This document shows positions 1 through 8,814 of a DNA stretch of 64,000 nt, piece by piece. Position 1 is the stretch's first letter, and the number at the start of each line of letters is the position of its first letter. Position numbers and translations under genes: made by a program. A model generated the notes under the pieces. The model made no database searches. It worked only from the letters and a program-made list of their open reading frames with translations, and was not told the DNA's origin. The DNA is from CAVSCR01 sp963726575 (lineage in GTDB: Bacteria > Actinomycetota > Actinomycetes > JAHEKZ01). Location of the stretch: the NCBI GenBank assembly GCA_963726575.1, contig CAVSCR010000005.1, positions 992,001 to 1,056,000 of the forward strand, read 5' to 3'.

Positions 1-416
1 GCCATGGGCTCCTCGATGATGTAGACCTTGCGCGCTCCCGCGGCGTAGCCGGCGTCCTTGACGGCGCGCTGTTCCACACCGGTGATGCCGCTGGGCACGC
101 ACACGACGATGCGCGGCTTCGCCAGGTGGCGGCGCTTGTGCACCTTCTGGATGAAGTAGCGCAGCATCCGCTCGGTGGTGTCGAAGTCCGCGATGACCCC
201 GTCCTTGAGCGGCCGGATCGCGACGATGTTGCCGGGCGTACGGCCGATCATCTTCTTTGCCTCGACGCCCACCGCCAGAATGCCGCCGGTGTTCTGGTTG
301 ATCGCCACCACCGAGGGCTCGTTCAGGACGATCCCGCGACCGCGCACATAGACCAAGGTGTTGGCGGTGCCCAGGTCGACGGCCATGTCACGGCCGATGA
401 ACGACATGTTGCTCAT
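1..416 (-). CDS. mreB: Rod-shape-determining protein MreB, N-terminal part (cut by window edge)
   Basis: Actin-like ATPase that forms membrane-associated filaments guiding lateral wall synthesis. Only the first 138 residues are present because the gene runs off the left edge. The phosphate-1 motif DLGTANTLVY lies about 13 residues in, followed by the conserved actinobacterial stretch KMIGRTPGNI. The ATG at 416 gives MSNMSFIGRD; the in-frame ATG at 407 (MSFIGRD) matches the usual start of the family equally well, and neither has a clear Shine-Dalgarno. ndk lies 130 bases upstream on the same strand. The family assignment is secure; the C-terminal half cannot be judged. Confidence 0.95.
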   Translation of the reverse strand, partial: MSNMSFIGRDMAVDLGTANTLVYVRGRGIVLNEPSVVAINQNTGGILAVGVEAKKMIGRTPGNIVAIRPLKDGVIADFDTTERMLRYFIQKVHKRRHLAKPRIVVCVPSGITGVEQRAVKDAGYAAGARKVYIIEEPM

Positions 417-546
417 GAGGGGAGACGGCCTTCCGGACGACAGGGGAAGTCGGAACCCGGCGATTGTAGCGGGGGCCGACGCCCGGCCGATAAGTCATGA
501 TCGAACTCGTCGAGGCATCGACGGTGCCGGTCGCCCCCGGTCGAGG

Positions 547-957
547 TCAGTTCAGAGCGGGGAAGAACAGCGCGATCTCGCGGACTGCGGAGGCCGGTGA
601 GTCCGAGCCGTGAACGACGTTCTCCCCCATCTCCGTGGCGAGATCGCCACGGATGGTGCCGGGAAGGGCCTTGACCGGATCAGTGGCTCCCATCATCGTG
701 CGCCAGGCCTCGATCACACCCGGTCCTTCGGCCACGGCCGCGACCAGCGGTGCGGACGTGATGAAGGTCACCAGCCCCTCGAAGAACGGTTTGCCCTCGT
801 GCTCGGCGTAGTGCGCCCGCGCGACCTCGACGCTGAGCTGCTGCAGCTCGACCGCGACGAGCCGGTAGCCCTTGCGCTCCAGGCGACCCAGGGACTCCCC
901 CACCAGGCCTCGGGCGACGCCGTCGGGCTTGACCAGCACCAAAGTGCGCTCGCTCAC
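547..957 (-). CDS. ndk: Nucleoside diphosphate kinase
   Basis: Transfers the gamma-phosphate of ATP to nucleoside diphosphates through a phosphohistidine, balancing NTP and dNTP pools in the cytoplasm. The 136-residue product has the usual length. It begins with SERTLVLVKPDGV and carries the active-site histidine at about residue 116 in NVVHGSDSP. The GTG start at 957 is preferred because a GAGAGG Shine-Dalgarno lies just upstream and it gives the family N-terminus; an in-frame ATG at 975 would add six residues. It is downstream of folC and DUF4233 on the same strand, a common actinobacterial order. Confidence 0.96.
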   Translation of the reverse strand: MSERTLVLVKPDGVARGLVGESLGRLERKGYRLVAVELQQLSVEVARAHYAEHEGKPFFEGLVTFITSAPLVAAVAEGPGVIEAWRTMMGATDPVKALPGTIRGDLATEMGENVVHGSDSPASAVREIALFFPALN

Positions 958-1012
958 GTGACTCGCCTCTCTCATCCCGCCGATCGGCACCTGCCGGCAT
1001 TGCCGGCGAAGC

Positions 1013-1357
1013 CTAGTGCGGACTCTCCGAGGACTCTGACCAACCTGCCCGCACCACTTCGGCACGACGGCCGAAGTAGAGGGCCGCGGCCCACAACAAC
1101 GCGAAGACGCCGCCGATGAAGAACATCGAAGGGACCACGAGGCCACTCCCCACCACGAGCACCTGGTCGCACCAACCCAGCACGTAGCCGAACGGGCGGC
1201 GCAACAGTCCCGCCGTGACCAGCAGGGCCAACATCAGCGCAAGCCCAACCGGAACAGCCACGTTCGCGTCGACGTCAGACACCGTCACGGCCACCGGGAT
1301 CGCCAGCATGACGACAATCGCCTCGAACAGCAGAACCGCGGCTGCGATCCCTCTCAC
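1013..1357 (-). CDS. DUF4233 membrane protein
   Basis: Small membrane protein of 114 residues with four likely transmembrane helices (roughly residues 3-25, 33-50, 60-78, 80-95) and a short charged C-terminus. The family is typical of actinobacteria and is regularly found next to folC, but its function is unknown. Its start overlaps the folC stop by four bases (ATGA at 1354-1357), so the two are probably translationally coupled. Nothing visible suggests a catalytic site; assignment rests on size, topology and position. Confidence 0.85.
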   Translation of the reverse strand: MRGIAAAVLLFEAIVVMLAIPVAVTVSDVDANVAVPVGLALMLALLVTAGLLRRPFGYVLGWCDQVLVVGSGLVVPSMFFIGGVFALLWAAALYFGRRAEVVRAGWSESSESPH

Positions 1358-2706
1358 GATCGGCCGAACAGGCGGGTGGCGTCGCCGGCGAGGGTGACCG
1401 AACCGGTGATGAGGACACCGGTTCCCGACAATCCGTACGCCTCCGCAACCGCAACCGCTTCGTCGATGGCGGTGGCCAGATCCGGCGCCACCGTCACTCG
1501 ATCGAGCCCGAATACGTCGACCGCCACCCGCGCGAGGCGGTCGGGGTCCACCGCGCGCGGCGACGACGACCTCGTGACGACCACCTCGGCGAGAACGGGC
1601 TCGAGGGCAGCGAGGATCCCGGCAACATCCTTGTCCGCGAGAACACCCACGACCCCGACCAGCCGCTCGAAGTCGAACGAGTCGGCCACCGCATCAGCCA
1701 GGCTCTGAGCTCCGGCCACGTTGTGGGCCGCATCGACCAGCACAGTCGGCGAGCGGCGGAGCACCTCCAGCCGGCCCGGCGACGACGCACGGCCGAACGC
1801 CGTGCGGACAACGTCCACGTCGAGCCGCTCACGACCACCACCGAGGAACGCCTCCACTGCCGCCAGGGCAACTGAGGCGTTGTGCGCCTGGTGTTCCCCA
1901 TGCAGGGGAAGGAAGATGTCGTCGTAGTCGCCGGCCATTCCCCGCAGCGTGAGCAGCTGCCCGCCGACTGCGACCCGTCGATCCAGGACTCCGAACTCCA
2001 GCCCCTCGCGAGCCACCGTCGCGCCGACCTCGGCTGCCTGACGCAGAACCACCTCGGCCGCCGCGATGTCTTGCTGTGCCATGACCACCAGCTGATCGGC
2101 GACGATGACTCCCGCTTTCTCGGCGGCGATCAGCTCGATCGTGTCACCCAGCCAGTCCTGATGGTCCAAGCCGATGGGCAAGATGGCCGACACGGGTGCG
2201 GACACGATGTTGGTGGCATCCCACCGCCCTCCCAAGCCAACCTCGACCACCGCCGCTGCAACGGGGGCGTCGGCGAACGCGTCGAACGCCATCGCCGTCA
2301 ACACCTCGAAGAACGTCAGCTGGCGACCGATGGCGTCATCCACCAGTCCGAGGTAGGGAGCGACGTCCGCGTAGGTCTGCACGAAGACCTCGTCCGACAC
2401 CGGCTGCCCGTCGATGACGATGCGCTCGGTGACCGACTGGAGGTGGGGGCTCGTGTAGCGACCGGTGCGCAGCTCGAACGCCGTCAGGATCGAGTCGATC
2501 ATGCGGGCAGTCGACGTCTTGCCGTTCGTTCCGGCAACGTGCACCGACGGATAGCTGGTCTGCGGGTCGCCTAGCAGCGCCATCAGCGCGCTGATGCCCT
2601 GGAGCCCGGGCTCGAGGTCGGACTCCGGAGCCCTGGCGAGGAGCTCGGCCTCGACGTCGGCCAGGCCGGGCACCTCGTCGCCTGGAAAGGATCCGGCAGA
2701 GAACAC
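1354..2706 (-). CDS. folC: Bifunctional dihydrofolate/tetrahydrofolate (folylpolyglutamate) synthase
   Basis: Mur-ligase-family enzyme that adds glutamate to dihydropteroate and extends the polyglutamate tail of folates. At 450 residues it has normal length. The ATP-binding loop GTNGKTSTA lies at residues 59-67, and the central-domain stretch VVEVGLGGRWDATN and the C-terminal ligase-domain stretch VLVDAAHNVAGA are clear. It heads a minus-strand run folC, DUF4233, ndk, mreB. valS is divergent from it with only 40 bases between the two starts, so both promoters must share that gap. In many actinobacteria valS and folC lie in the same orientation, so the divergence here is a local rearrangement. 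Confidence 0.95.
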   Translation of the reverse strand: MFSAGSFPGDEVPGLADVEAELLARAPESDLEPGLQGISALMALLGDPQTSYPSVHVAGTNGKTSTARMIDSILTAFELRTGRYTSPHLQSVTERIVIDGQPVSDEVFVQTYADVAPYLGLVDDAIGRQLTFFEVLTAMAFDAFADAPVAAAVVEVGLGGRWDATNIVSAPVSAILPIGLDHQDWLGDTIELIAAEKAGVIVADQLVVMAQQDIAAAEVVLRQAAEVGATVAREGLEFGVLDRRVAVGGQLLTLRGMAGDYDDIFLPLHGEHQAHNASVALAAVEAFLGGGRERLDVDVVRTAFGRASSPGRLEVLRRSPTVLVDAAHNVAGAQSLADAVADSFDFERLVGVVGVLADKDVAGILAALEPVLAEVVVTRSSSPRAVDPDRLARVAVDVFGLDRVTVAPDLATAIDEAVAVAEAYGLSGTGVLITGSVTLAGDATRLFGRS

Positions 2707-2746
2707 GGTGGGAGTCTAGGTCGGCTGCTCTCTACGATGGCGGGCC

Positions 2747-5338
2747 ATGAGCCCCTCGCAGCCGGACGCGCCGACCATCGGCGCTCCAGACAAGCCCAGT
2801 CTCGACGGCCTCGAGGCGAAGTGGTCTGCGGTATGGCACGAGCAGGGCACCTACGACTTCGACCGGGCCAGCACACGCGCTGATGTCTACTCGATCGACA
2901 CCCCGCCCCCGACCGTCAGCGGTGCGCTGCACGTAGGCCATGTCTTCTCCTACACGCACACCGACACCATCGCCCGCTACCAGCGAATGCGTGGCAAGGC
3001 TGTCTTCTACCCGATCGGGTGGGACGACAACGGGTTGCCTACAGAGCGGCGGGTGCAGAACTTCTACGGCGTCCGGTGCGACCCGTCGCTCCCCTTCGAC
3101 CCGGAGTTCCAGCCGCCGGCTGAGCCTGGCAAGCAGCAGATCCCGATCGCGCGCGGCAACTTCGTGGCCCTGTGCGGGACCTTGACCGACGAGGACGAGA
3201 AGGCGTTCGAGGACCTGTTCCGGCGTCTGGGTCTGTCGATCGTGTGGAACACCAAGTACCAGACAATCGACGAGTCGGCGCGCACCGCTTCGCAACGGAT
3301 GTTCCTGCGCAACCTGGCGCGCGGTGAGGCCTACCAGGCCGAGGCGCCGACCTTGTGGGACGTCACATTCCGCACGGCCGTGGCGCAGGCCGAGCTCGAG
3401 GACCGCGAACGCGAGGGTGCGTACCACAGCGTCACGTTCCATCGGCCGGGCGACTCGACGGTGACGATCGACACCACGCGTCCCGAGCTCATCGCAGCCT
3501 GTGTAGCCCTCGTGGCCCATCCCGACGACTTGCGTTACCAGCCGATCTTCGGCACCACGGTGCGCACCCCGATCTTCGGGGTCGAGGTGCCGGTGGTTGC
3601 ACACCCGTTGGCCGATCCTGAGAAGGGCACAGGGATCGCCATGATCTGCACTTTCGGTGACCTCACCGACGTGACGTGGTGGCGTGAGCTCCAGCTCCCG
3701 ACGCGACCCATCATGGGGTGGGACGGGCGCATCAAGTCCGACGCACCCGCTGGCGTCGACTCCGACGAAGCCCGGGCCGCGTACGCGCGGTTGGCCGGTT
3801 CGACGTCGTTCACGGCCAGGCAGACGATGGTCGAGATGCTGCGGGCGTCCGGCGACCTGATCGGCGACCCCAAACCGATCACGCACCCGGTGAAGTTCTA
3901 CGAGAACGGTGACCGGCCGCTCGAGATCGTCACGACCCGCCAGTGGTACATCCGCAACGGCGGCCGCGACGAGCTCCTGCGCGAACGGCTCCTGGCCCGC
4001 GGCCGCGAGCTGCACTGGCATCCGTCGCACATGCGGGTGCGCTACGACAACTGGGTCGAAGGGCTGAACGGGGACTGGCTCATCAGTCGTCAGCGCTTCT
4101 TCGGCGTCCCGTTCCCGCTCTGGTACCCCCTGGATGCCAACGGCGAGGCGATGTTCGACACCCCGATCCTCGCCGACGAGGCGGACCTGCCCATCGATCC
4201 GCAAGAGGCGGCCCCGCCCGGGTTCTCGCCTGATCAGCGCGGCGTCGCCGGCGGGTTCATCGGAGACCCCGATGTGATGGACACCTGGGCGACGTCGTCG
4301 CTCTCGCCGCTGATCGCCGGCGGCTGGGAACGCGATCCTGACCTGTTCGCCCGGGTGTTTCCCATGGACCTGCGTCCCCAGGCGCACGAGATCATCCGGA
4401 CCTGGCTGTTCAGCACCATCGTGCGGTCCGACTCCGAGTTCGACTCACTGCCCTGGACCCATGCGGCGATCTCGGGCTGGATCCTCGACCCCGACCGCAA
4501 GAAGATGGCGAAGGGCAAGGGCAACGCGGTCACACCGATCGACCTGCTGGAAGAACACGGCTCCGACGCGTTGCGCTACTGGGCCGCATGCGGACGGCCG
4601 GGCACCGACACCGCGTTCGACGTCGGCCAGATGAAGATCGGTCGACGACTGGCGATCAAGCTGCTGAACGCCAGCAAGTTCGTGCTCGGCGTCGGCGTCC
4701 AACCGGAGCAGGCATTCGACGCAGCTGCAGTGACCGACGCGTTCGACCGGGCCTGGCTCGCGCGGCTCGACGAGGTCGTCTCCGGCGCCACACGAGCTTT
4801 GGACGACTACAACTACGCGCGTGCCCTGGAAGTGACCGAGACCTTCTTCTGGTCGTTCACCGACGACTACGTCGAGCTGGTCAAGGACCGCGCCTACGGG
4901 GGCCGCGGCGTGCCGGGAGCCCGCTCCGCGCAGACGACGCTGGCCACGATCTTGTCCACACTGCATCGACTGTTCGCCCCGTTCCTGCCGTTCGTCACCG
5001 AAGAGGTGTGGTCGTGGTGGCAAACGGGATCGGTTCACCTTTCCCCATGGCCCGATCCCGCTGAGCTCTCAGAGCTTGCCGGCAACGCAGAGTCTGCAGT
5101 TGTCGATGCGGTCGGCATTGCCCTGACGGGCATCCGCAAGGCAAAGTCCGAGGCGAAGACGTCGATGCGTACTGAGGTGGCCAGTGCGGTGGTCCACGGA
5201 TCGGCAGCCGACCTCGCCCGCGTGCGCATCGGCGGTGACGACCTTCGTGCAGCAGGACGCGTCGCCGAACTCTCGTTGGTGAGTGGCGACGATGACCCCA
5301 ACACGCCGACGCCGCTCACCGTGGCAGTGACGCTCTAG
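2747..5338 (+). CDS. valS: Valyl-tRNA synthetase, archaeal-like class
   Basis: Class I aminoacyl-tRNA synthetase charging tRNA-Val, 863 residues. The HIGH-type signature HVGH is at residues 62-65 after PPPTVSGAL, and the KMSKS-type loop appears as KKMAKGKGN near residue 585. The editing (CP1) domain lies between them and the anticodon-binding domain follows, with LFAPFLPFVTEEVW near residue 750. The sequence GWDDNGLPTERRVQNFYGV marks the archaeal/Rickettsia-like form found in a number of actinobacteria, not the standard bacterial ValRS. The usual bacterial C-terminal coiled-coil arm is not evident. Start is the ATG 40 bases from divergent folC. Confidence 0.95.
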   Translation: MSPSQPDAPTIGAPDKPSLDGLEAKWSAVWHEQGTYDFDRASTRADVYSIDTPPPTVSGALHVGHVFSYTHTDTIARYQRMRGKAVFYPIGWDDNGLPTERRVQNFYGVRCDPSLPFDPEFQPPAEPGKQQIPIARGNFVALCGTLTDEDEKAFEDLFRRLGLSIVWNTKYQTIDESARTASQRMFLRNLARGEAYQAEAPTLWDVTFRTAVAQAELEDREREGAYHSVTFHRPGDSTVTIDTTRPELIAACVALVAHPDDLRYQPIFGTTVRTPIFGVEVPVVAHPLADPEKGTGIAMICTFGDLTDVTWWRELQLPTRPIMGWDGRIKSDAPAGVDSDEARAAYARLAGSTSFTARQTMVEMLRASGDLIGDPKPITHPVKFYENGDRPLEIVTTRQWYIRNGGRDELLRERLLARGRELHWHPSHMRVRYDNWVEGLNGDWLISRQRFFGVPFPLWYPLDANGEAMFDTPILADEADLPIDPQEAAPPGFSPDQRGVAGGFIGDPDVMDTWATSSLSPLIAGGWERDPDLFARVFPMDLRPQAHEIIRTWLFSTIVRSDSEFDSLPWTHAAISGWILDPDRKKMAKGKGNAVTPIDLLEEHGSDALRYWAACGRPGTDTAFDVGQMKIGRRLAIKLLNASKFVLGVGVQPEQAFDAAAVTDAFDRAWLARLDEVVSGATRALDDYNYARALEVTETFFWSFTDDYVELVKDRAYGGRGVPGARSAQTTLATILSTLHRLFAPFLPFVTEEVWSWWQTGSVHLSPWPDPAELSELAGNAESAVVDAVGIALTGIRKAKSEAKTSMRTEVASAVVHGSAADLARVRIGGDDLRAAGRVAELSLVSGDDDPNTPTPLTVAVTL

Positions 5339-5394
5339 CACCACCTGCCGTGGCAGCCTGCTGGGATCGACATTGCCACTGGACGGGGTGAGGC

Positions 5395-6222
5395 ATGGCT
5401 ACCGACCTGTTGCTGCTGACGGCTTACTCGACGGGTTACGAAGTCGGCCGACTCGGGGCAGGCCTGCTCGGCATCGTTCTGGGGGTCGCCGCGCTGGTGT
5501 TCGGGATCAGGATGTGGCGGCGCCGTTCTGCGACGCCACCACCGACGACCGGCTGGCCCGAAGCCACCTCACGCCAAGAAGTCACAGCGGCGCAGATCCC
5601 AGGCGATGCCAACCCCTTCGGCAGTGCGCCAACGCAAGAGTCCTCGACCACCGCGTCTTCGGCGCCTCCGCGGGGACGTGCCTGGCCGATCGTGCTCATC
5701 GTCGTCGGCGGCTTGTTGACCGTCGGCGGTCTGGCTCGAACCGTCCCGACTCTCGCGGACGACTTGAACCATCAGACCGTGAGCATTCCCCAGACCGCCG
5801 GTGAGTATCAGCTCATGCCACAGACGTCGACCATCCAGACGTTGCTCGACACCTTGAAGCAGCAGGTGCCCGCCAACTCTGGGTTGTCCAACATCCAGGC
5901 CGGGGTCTACAGCAGCGCCAGCGACCCGCAATCCCAGGCCTTCCTTGTCGTCGGAGACGTGGCGGGCAACCCGACGTCGAGTGACTTCTGGGGTGCCTTC
6001 CAGCAAGGGGCACAGTCGCAGGGAGCTCAGTCGAGCCTGACGCCGGCCGACACCGCGGGAATGCCGGGCGAGATGCGTTGCGGCGGCATGGCAGTGACCC
6101 AGGGTTCGGTCAGCATGTGTGTGTGGCTGGACAGCGACACGTTCGGCATCGTGGTCATCCCGTCACCAACCGGGTCCCCGGCGACAGGTGCCAACACGCT
6201 GCGGGCCGCCGCGGAGAGCTGA
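5395..6222 (+). CDS. Two-helix membrane protein with extracytoplasmic domain (paralogue A)
   Basis: Unrecognised protein of 275 residues. An N-terminal hydrophobic helix (about residues 18-40) is followed by an RMWRRR stop and a Pro/Thr-rich linker of about 55 residues. A second helix (about residues 96-115, WPIVLIVVGGLLTVGG) precedes a roughly 155-residue domain predicted outside the membrane. That domain ends in a conserved block with two cysteines, AGMPGEMRCGG and SMCVWLDSDTFG, which could form a disulfide. The next plus-strand gene has the same architecture and the same terminal motifs, so the pair is a tandem duplication. A GGGGTGAG stretch precedes the ATG. Function unknown. Confidence 0.8.
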   Translation: MATDLLLLTAYSTGYEVGRLGAGLLGIVLGVAALVFGIRMWRRRSATPPPTTGWPEATSRQEVTAAQIPGDANPFGSAPTQESSTTASSAPPRGRAWPIVLIVVGGLLTVGGLARTVPTLADDLNHQTVSIPQTAGEYQLMPQTSTIQTLLDTLKQQVPANSGLSNIQAGVYSSASDPQSQAFLVVGDVAGNPTSSDFWGAFQQGAQSQGAQSSLTPADTAGMPGEMRCGGMAVTQGSVSMCVWLDSDTFGIVVIPSPTGSPATGANTLRAAAES

Positions 6223-6422
6223 ACCCGAAGCTCAGCCAGTCACATCATGAGCAGCATCGGCGTGCTGCGCCTCCGTGAAGACCTCTCTGCCGCCTCTGAA
6301 GATGCCGTGAATGTGGTCGGCCAGTTCACACGTTCGGCTCAAGGGGTTGCTCCAGCCCGCCGATGTCAGGAGGCGGCAGGCGCCCGCCGCCCGGTGGGCG
6401 ATCCTCGAGGTGACGGGGCGTC

Positions 6423-7370
6423 ATGGACCAGCTGCTCGGCTCGCTGCTCATCGGCAGGCACTACACCCCGATGGCCATCGACCTCATCATCTTGATGGTG
6501 GGAGTCGCGCTGCTCGTCAGCGCCGTCGCGCGACTGCTCAGCCGGCCCCGCTCCGCGAGCGGGATCCCGATCGGCCCGGTCGCCCCACAGGCCGTCGGCG
6601 GACCGTCGCTACCGGTCCAGCCAGGTCAGCCGGTCGCGTCTGCCTCGTCCGGAAGTGCTCCGGATTGGCCGAACGCGGACGAGAACTTCTTCGGGTCGAC
6701 CACGGTCTTGCCTTCGACGAGCGTTGCACCACCCCTTGGACCACCCGCGGCCAACCCTGGCAGCTTCACCCGCTGGACTCCGCCCTCCGAGCCCGCGCGT
6801 CGAGCAGCGCCAGCGTCGCCGAACGGTCGTGGCGTCGTCGGGTCGGTGGCCCTGATCGTCGTCGGCACGCTGATCACGTTCGTCGGGCTGGTGGCCTTCG
6901 TTCCCGACGCAGCGGACGCCATGTCCTCCCACACCGTCTCGTTGCCGAGCCAGACCGCGCATCTCGTCCAGATCCCCCTACCCGCCGCGGCTCAGCAAGC
7001 CGCGGAGCAGATCAAGGCCGAGCTCCCCGCGATGCAGGTGAGCAACGTGCAGTTCGGCTTGTACGCCAAGCCCGGGACCCAGACGCCGGAAGCAGTCGCC
7101 GTCGTCGCACAAGTGGCCGGAACTCCCAACATCGGGGCGGAGTTCGACGACGCCACCAACGGCTTGCCAGCGAGCATGGTGAAGGTCAGCGACGCGGGGA
7201 TGCCGGGCCAGATGCGCTGCGGCACGCTCCCCGCGGGGACCCGGGCCGTGAACTCCTGCGTGTGGCTGGACGATGACACGGTCGGGATCCTGGTTGTGAT
7301 GGACACGGGTCTGACCACTGAAACCATGACCGAACTCGGTGTTGAGTTCCGGGCCGCCACGGAGCACTGA
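6423..7370 (+). CDS. Two-helix membrane protein with extracytoplasmic domain (paralogue B)
   Basis: Unrecognised protein of 315 residues, clearly homologous to the gene at 5395-6222. It has an N-terminal helix (about residues 18-38), a long Pro/Ser/Ala-rich linker, a second helix near residues 138-158, then an exported domain ending in GMPGQMRCG and SCVWLDDDTVGI. The cysteine pair and surrounding motif are shared with its partner, while the linkers are not conserved. The 200-base gap between the two copies shows no convincing gene. A GAGGTGACGGGG stretch precedes the ATG. It is convergent with clpX, 22 bases away. Function unknown. Confidence 0.8.
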   Translation: MDQLLGSLLIGRHYTPMAIDLIILMVGVALLVSAVARLLSRPRSASGIPIGPVAPQAVGGPSLPVQPGQPVASASSGSAPDWPNADENFFGSTTVLPSTSVAPPLGPPAANPGSFTRWTPPSEPARRAAPASPNGRGVVGSVALIVVGTLITFVGLVAFVPDAADAMSSHTVSLPSQTAHLVQIPLPAAAQQAAEQIKAELPAMQVSNVQFGLYAKPGTQTPEAVAVVAQVAGTPNIGAEFDDATNGLPASMVKVSDAGMPGQMRCGTLPAGTRAVNSCVWLDDDTVGILVVMDTGLTTETMTELGVEFRAATEH

Positions 7371-7371
7371 C

Positions 7372-7390
7372 CGCAGCGGAGGTAGCTGCG
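7372..7390. terminator. Candidate bidirectional hairpin between convergent genes
   Basis: CGCAGC and GCTGCG form a perfect 6-bp stem around a 7-base loop in the 22-base gap between paralogue B and the clpX stop. Its position between convergent genes suggests a shared terminator, but there is no U-tract on either side, so this is tentative. Confidence 0.35.
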
Positions 7391-7392
7391 AC

Positions 7393-8676
7393 TCAGGCAG
7401 ACTTCTCGCGGCGCTCGCGCTTGGGAGTCTCCTTCTCACGCGGAACCAGCGTCGGGTTCACGTGCTCCAGGACGACATCGCGTGTGACGACGACGCGAGC
7501 GACGTCCTTGCGGCTCGGCACCTCGTACATCACCGACAGCAAGACCTCTTCCATGATGGCGCGAAGGCCACGCGCGCCGGTACCGCGCAGGATCGCCTGC
7601 TCGGCGATGGCCTCCAGAGCGTCCTCGGTGAACTCCAGGTCTACGCCGTCCATCTCGAAGAGTCGCTTGTACTGGCGGACCAGCGCGTTCTTCGGCTCGG
7701 TGAGGATCTCCACGAGCGCCTGGCGGTCCAAGTTGTGCACGCTGGTGATGACCGGAAGTCTCCCGATGAACTCCGGAATCATGCCGAACTTGAGCAGGTC
7801 TTCGGGCATCACGTCGGCGAACACGTCGGTGGTGTCGACGTCAGAAGCACTGCGCAGCTGCGCTCCGAAACCCATGCCCTTGGCGCCGCGGCGGGCGTCG
7901 ATCAACTTGTCGAGTCCGGCAAACGCACCACCACAGATGAACAGCACGTTGGTGGTGTCGATCTGGATGAACTCCTGGTGCGGGTGCTTGCGGCCGCCCT
8001 GCGGCGGGACTGACGCGCTGGTGCCTTCGAGGATCTTCAGCAGCGCCTGTTGCACGCCCTCGCCGGAGACGTCGCGCGTGATCGACGGGTTCTCGCTCTT
8101 GCGGGCCACCTTGTCGATCTCGTCGATGTAGATGATCCCGGTCTCGGCCTTCTTCACGTCGTAGTCGGCGGCTTGGATCAGCTTGAGCAAGATGTTCTCG
8201 ACGTCTTCTCCGACGTAGCCGGCCTCGGTCAGTGCCGTGGCGTCGGCGATCGCAAACGGCACGTTGAGCATCTTCGCCAGAGTCTGTGCCAGGAGAGTCT
8301 TGCCGCAACCGGTGGGACCAAGAAGCAGGATGTTCGACTTGGCCAGCTCGACGGCTTCGTCCTTGCCGCGTTGTTCGGTACCGGCTTGGACCCGCTTGTA
8401 GTGGTTGTAGACAGCGACCGCGAGCGACCTCTTGGCGGTGTCCTGCCCGATCACGTACTGGTCGAGGAAGCCGTAGATCTCGCGTGGCTTGGGAAGGTCT
8501 TCCCATTCGAGGTCAGCGGACTCGCTGAGCTCCTCCTCGATGATCTCGTTGCACAGGTCGATGCATTCGTCGCAGATGTAGACCCCAGGGCCGGCGATGA
8601 GCTTCTTGACCTGCTTCTGGCTCTTTCCGCAGAACGAGCACTTGAGCAGATCGCCCCCGTCGCCGATGCGTGCCAC
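7393..8676 (-). CDS. clpX: ATP-dependent Clp protease ATP-binding subunit ClpX
   Basis: AAA+ unfoldase that recognises tagged proteins and feeds them into ClpP. The 427-residue product has the N-terminal zinc-binding domain with two CxxC pairs (CSFC at 13-16 and CDEC about 20 residues on). Walker A GPTGCGKT lies near residue 120, Walker B IIYIDEID near 185, and the sensor-2 region GTGARGLRAIMEE is near the C-terminus. The RYKRLF-type region that contacts ClpP is present in the form RQYKRLFEMDGV. It lies downstream of clpP2 and clpP1 on the same strand, 138 bases from clpP2, the standard actinobacterial arrangement. Confidence 0.97.
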   Translation of the reverse strand: MARIGDGGDLLKCSFCGKSQKQVKKLIAGPGVYICDECIDLCNEIIEEELSESADLEWEDLPKPREIYGFLDQYVIGQDTAKRSLAVAVYNHYKRVQAGTEQRGKDEAVELAKSNILLLGPTGCGKTLLAQTLAKMLNVPFAIADATALTEAGYVGEDVENILLKLIQAADYDVKKAETGIIYIDEIDKVARKSENPSITRDVSGEGVQQALLKILEGTSASVPPQGGRKHPHQEFIQIDTTNVLFICGGAFAGLDKLIDARRGAKGMGFGAQLRSASDVDTTDVFADVMPEDLLKFGMIPEFIGRLPVITSVHNLDRQALVEILTEPKNALVRQYKRLFEMDGVDLEFTEDALEAIAEQAILRGTGARGLRAIMEEVLLSVMYEVPSRKDVARVVVTRDVVLEHVNPTLVPREKETPKRERREKSA

Positions 8677-8814
8677 TGGACTCCTCCGTTCGGCCCCTCG
8701 GTCACCGAGCGGGCGTGTGTCCGACGACGGTACCCCGAACCGGCCGTCCCGAGGTGCCCAATCGTCGGGCGTGGCGCGCCGCCACCCGAACGGCGGGTAG
8801 CAAAGATGCCCTGG

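Noticed and set aside
6247..6495. 82-codon open frame in the gap between the two membrane paralogues
   Set aside because: It overlaps the start of paralogue B in another frame, has no plausible Shine-Dalgarno and shows no domain or membrane feature.
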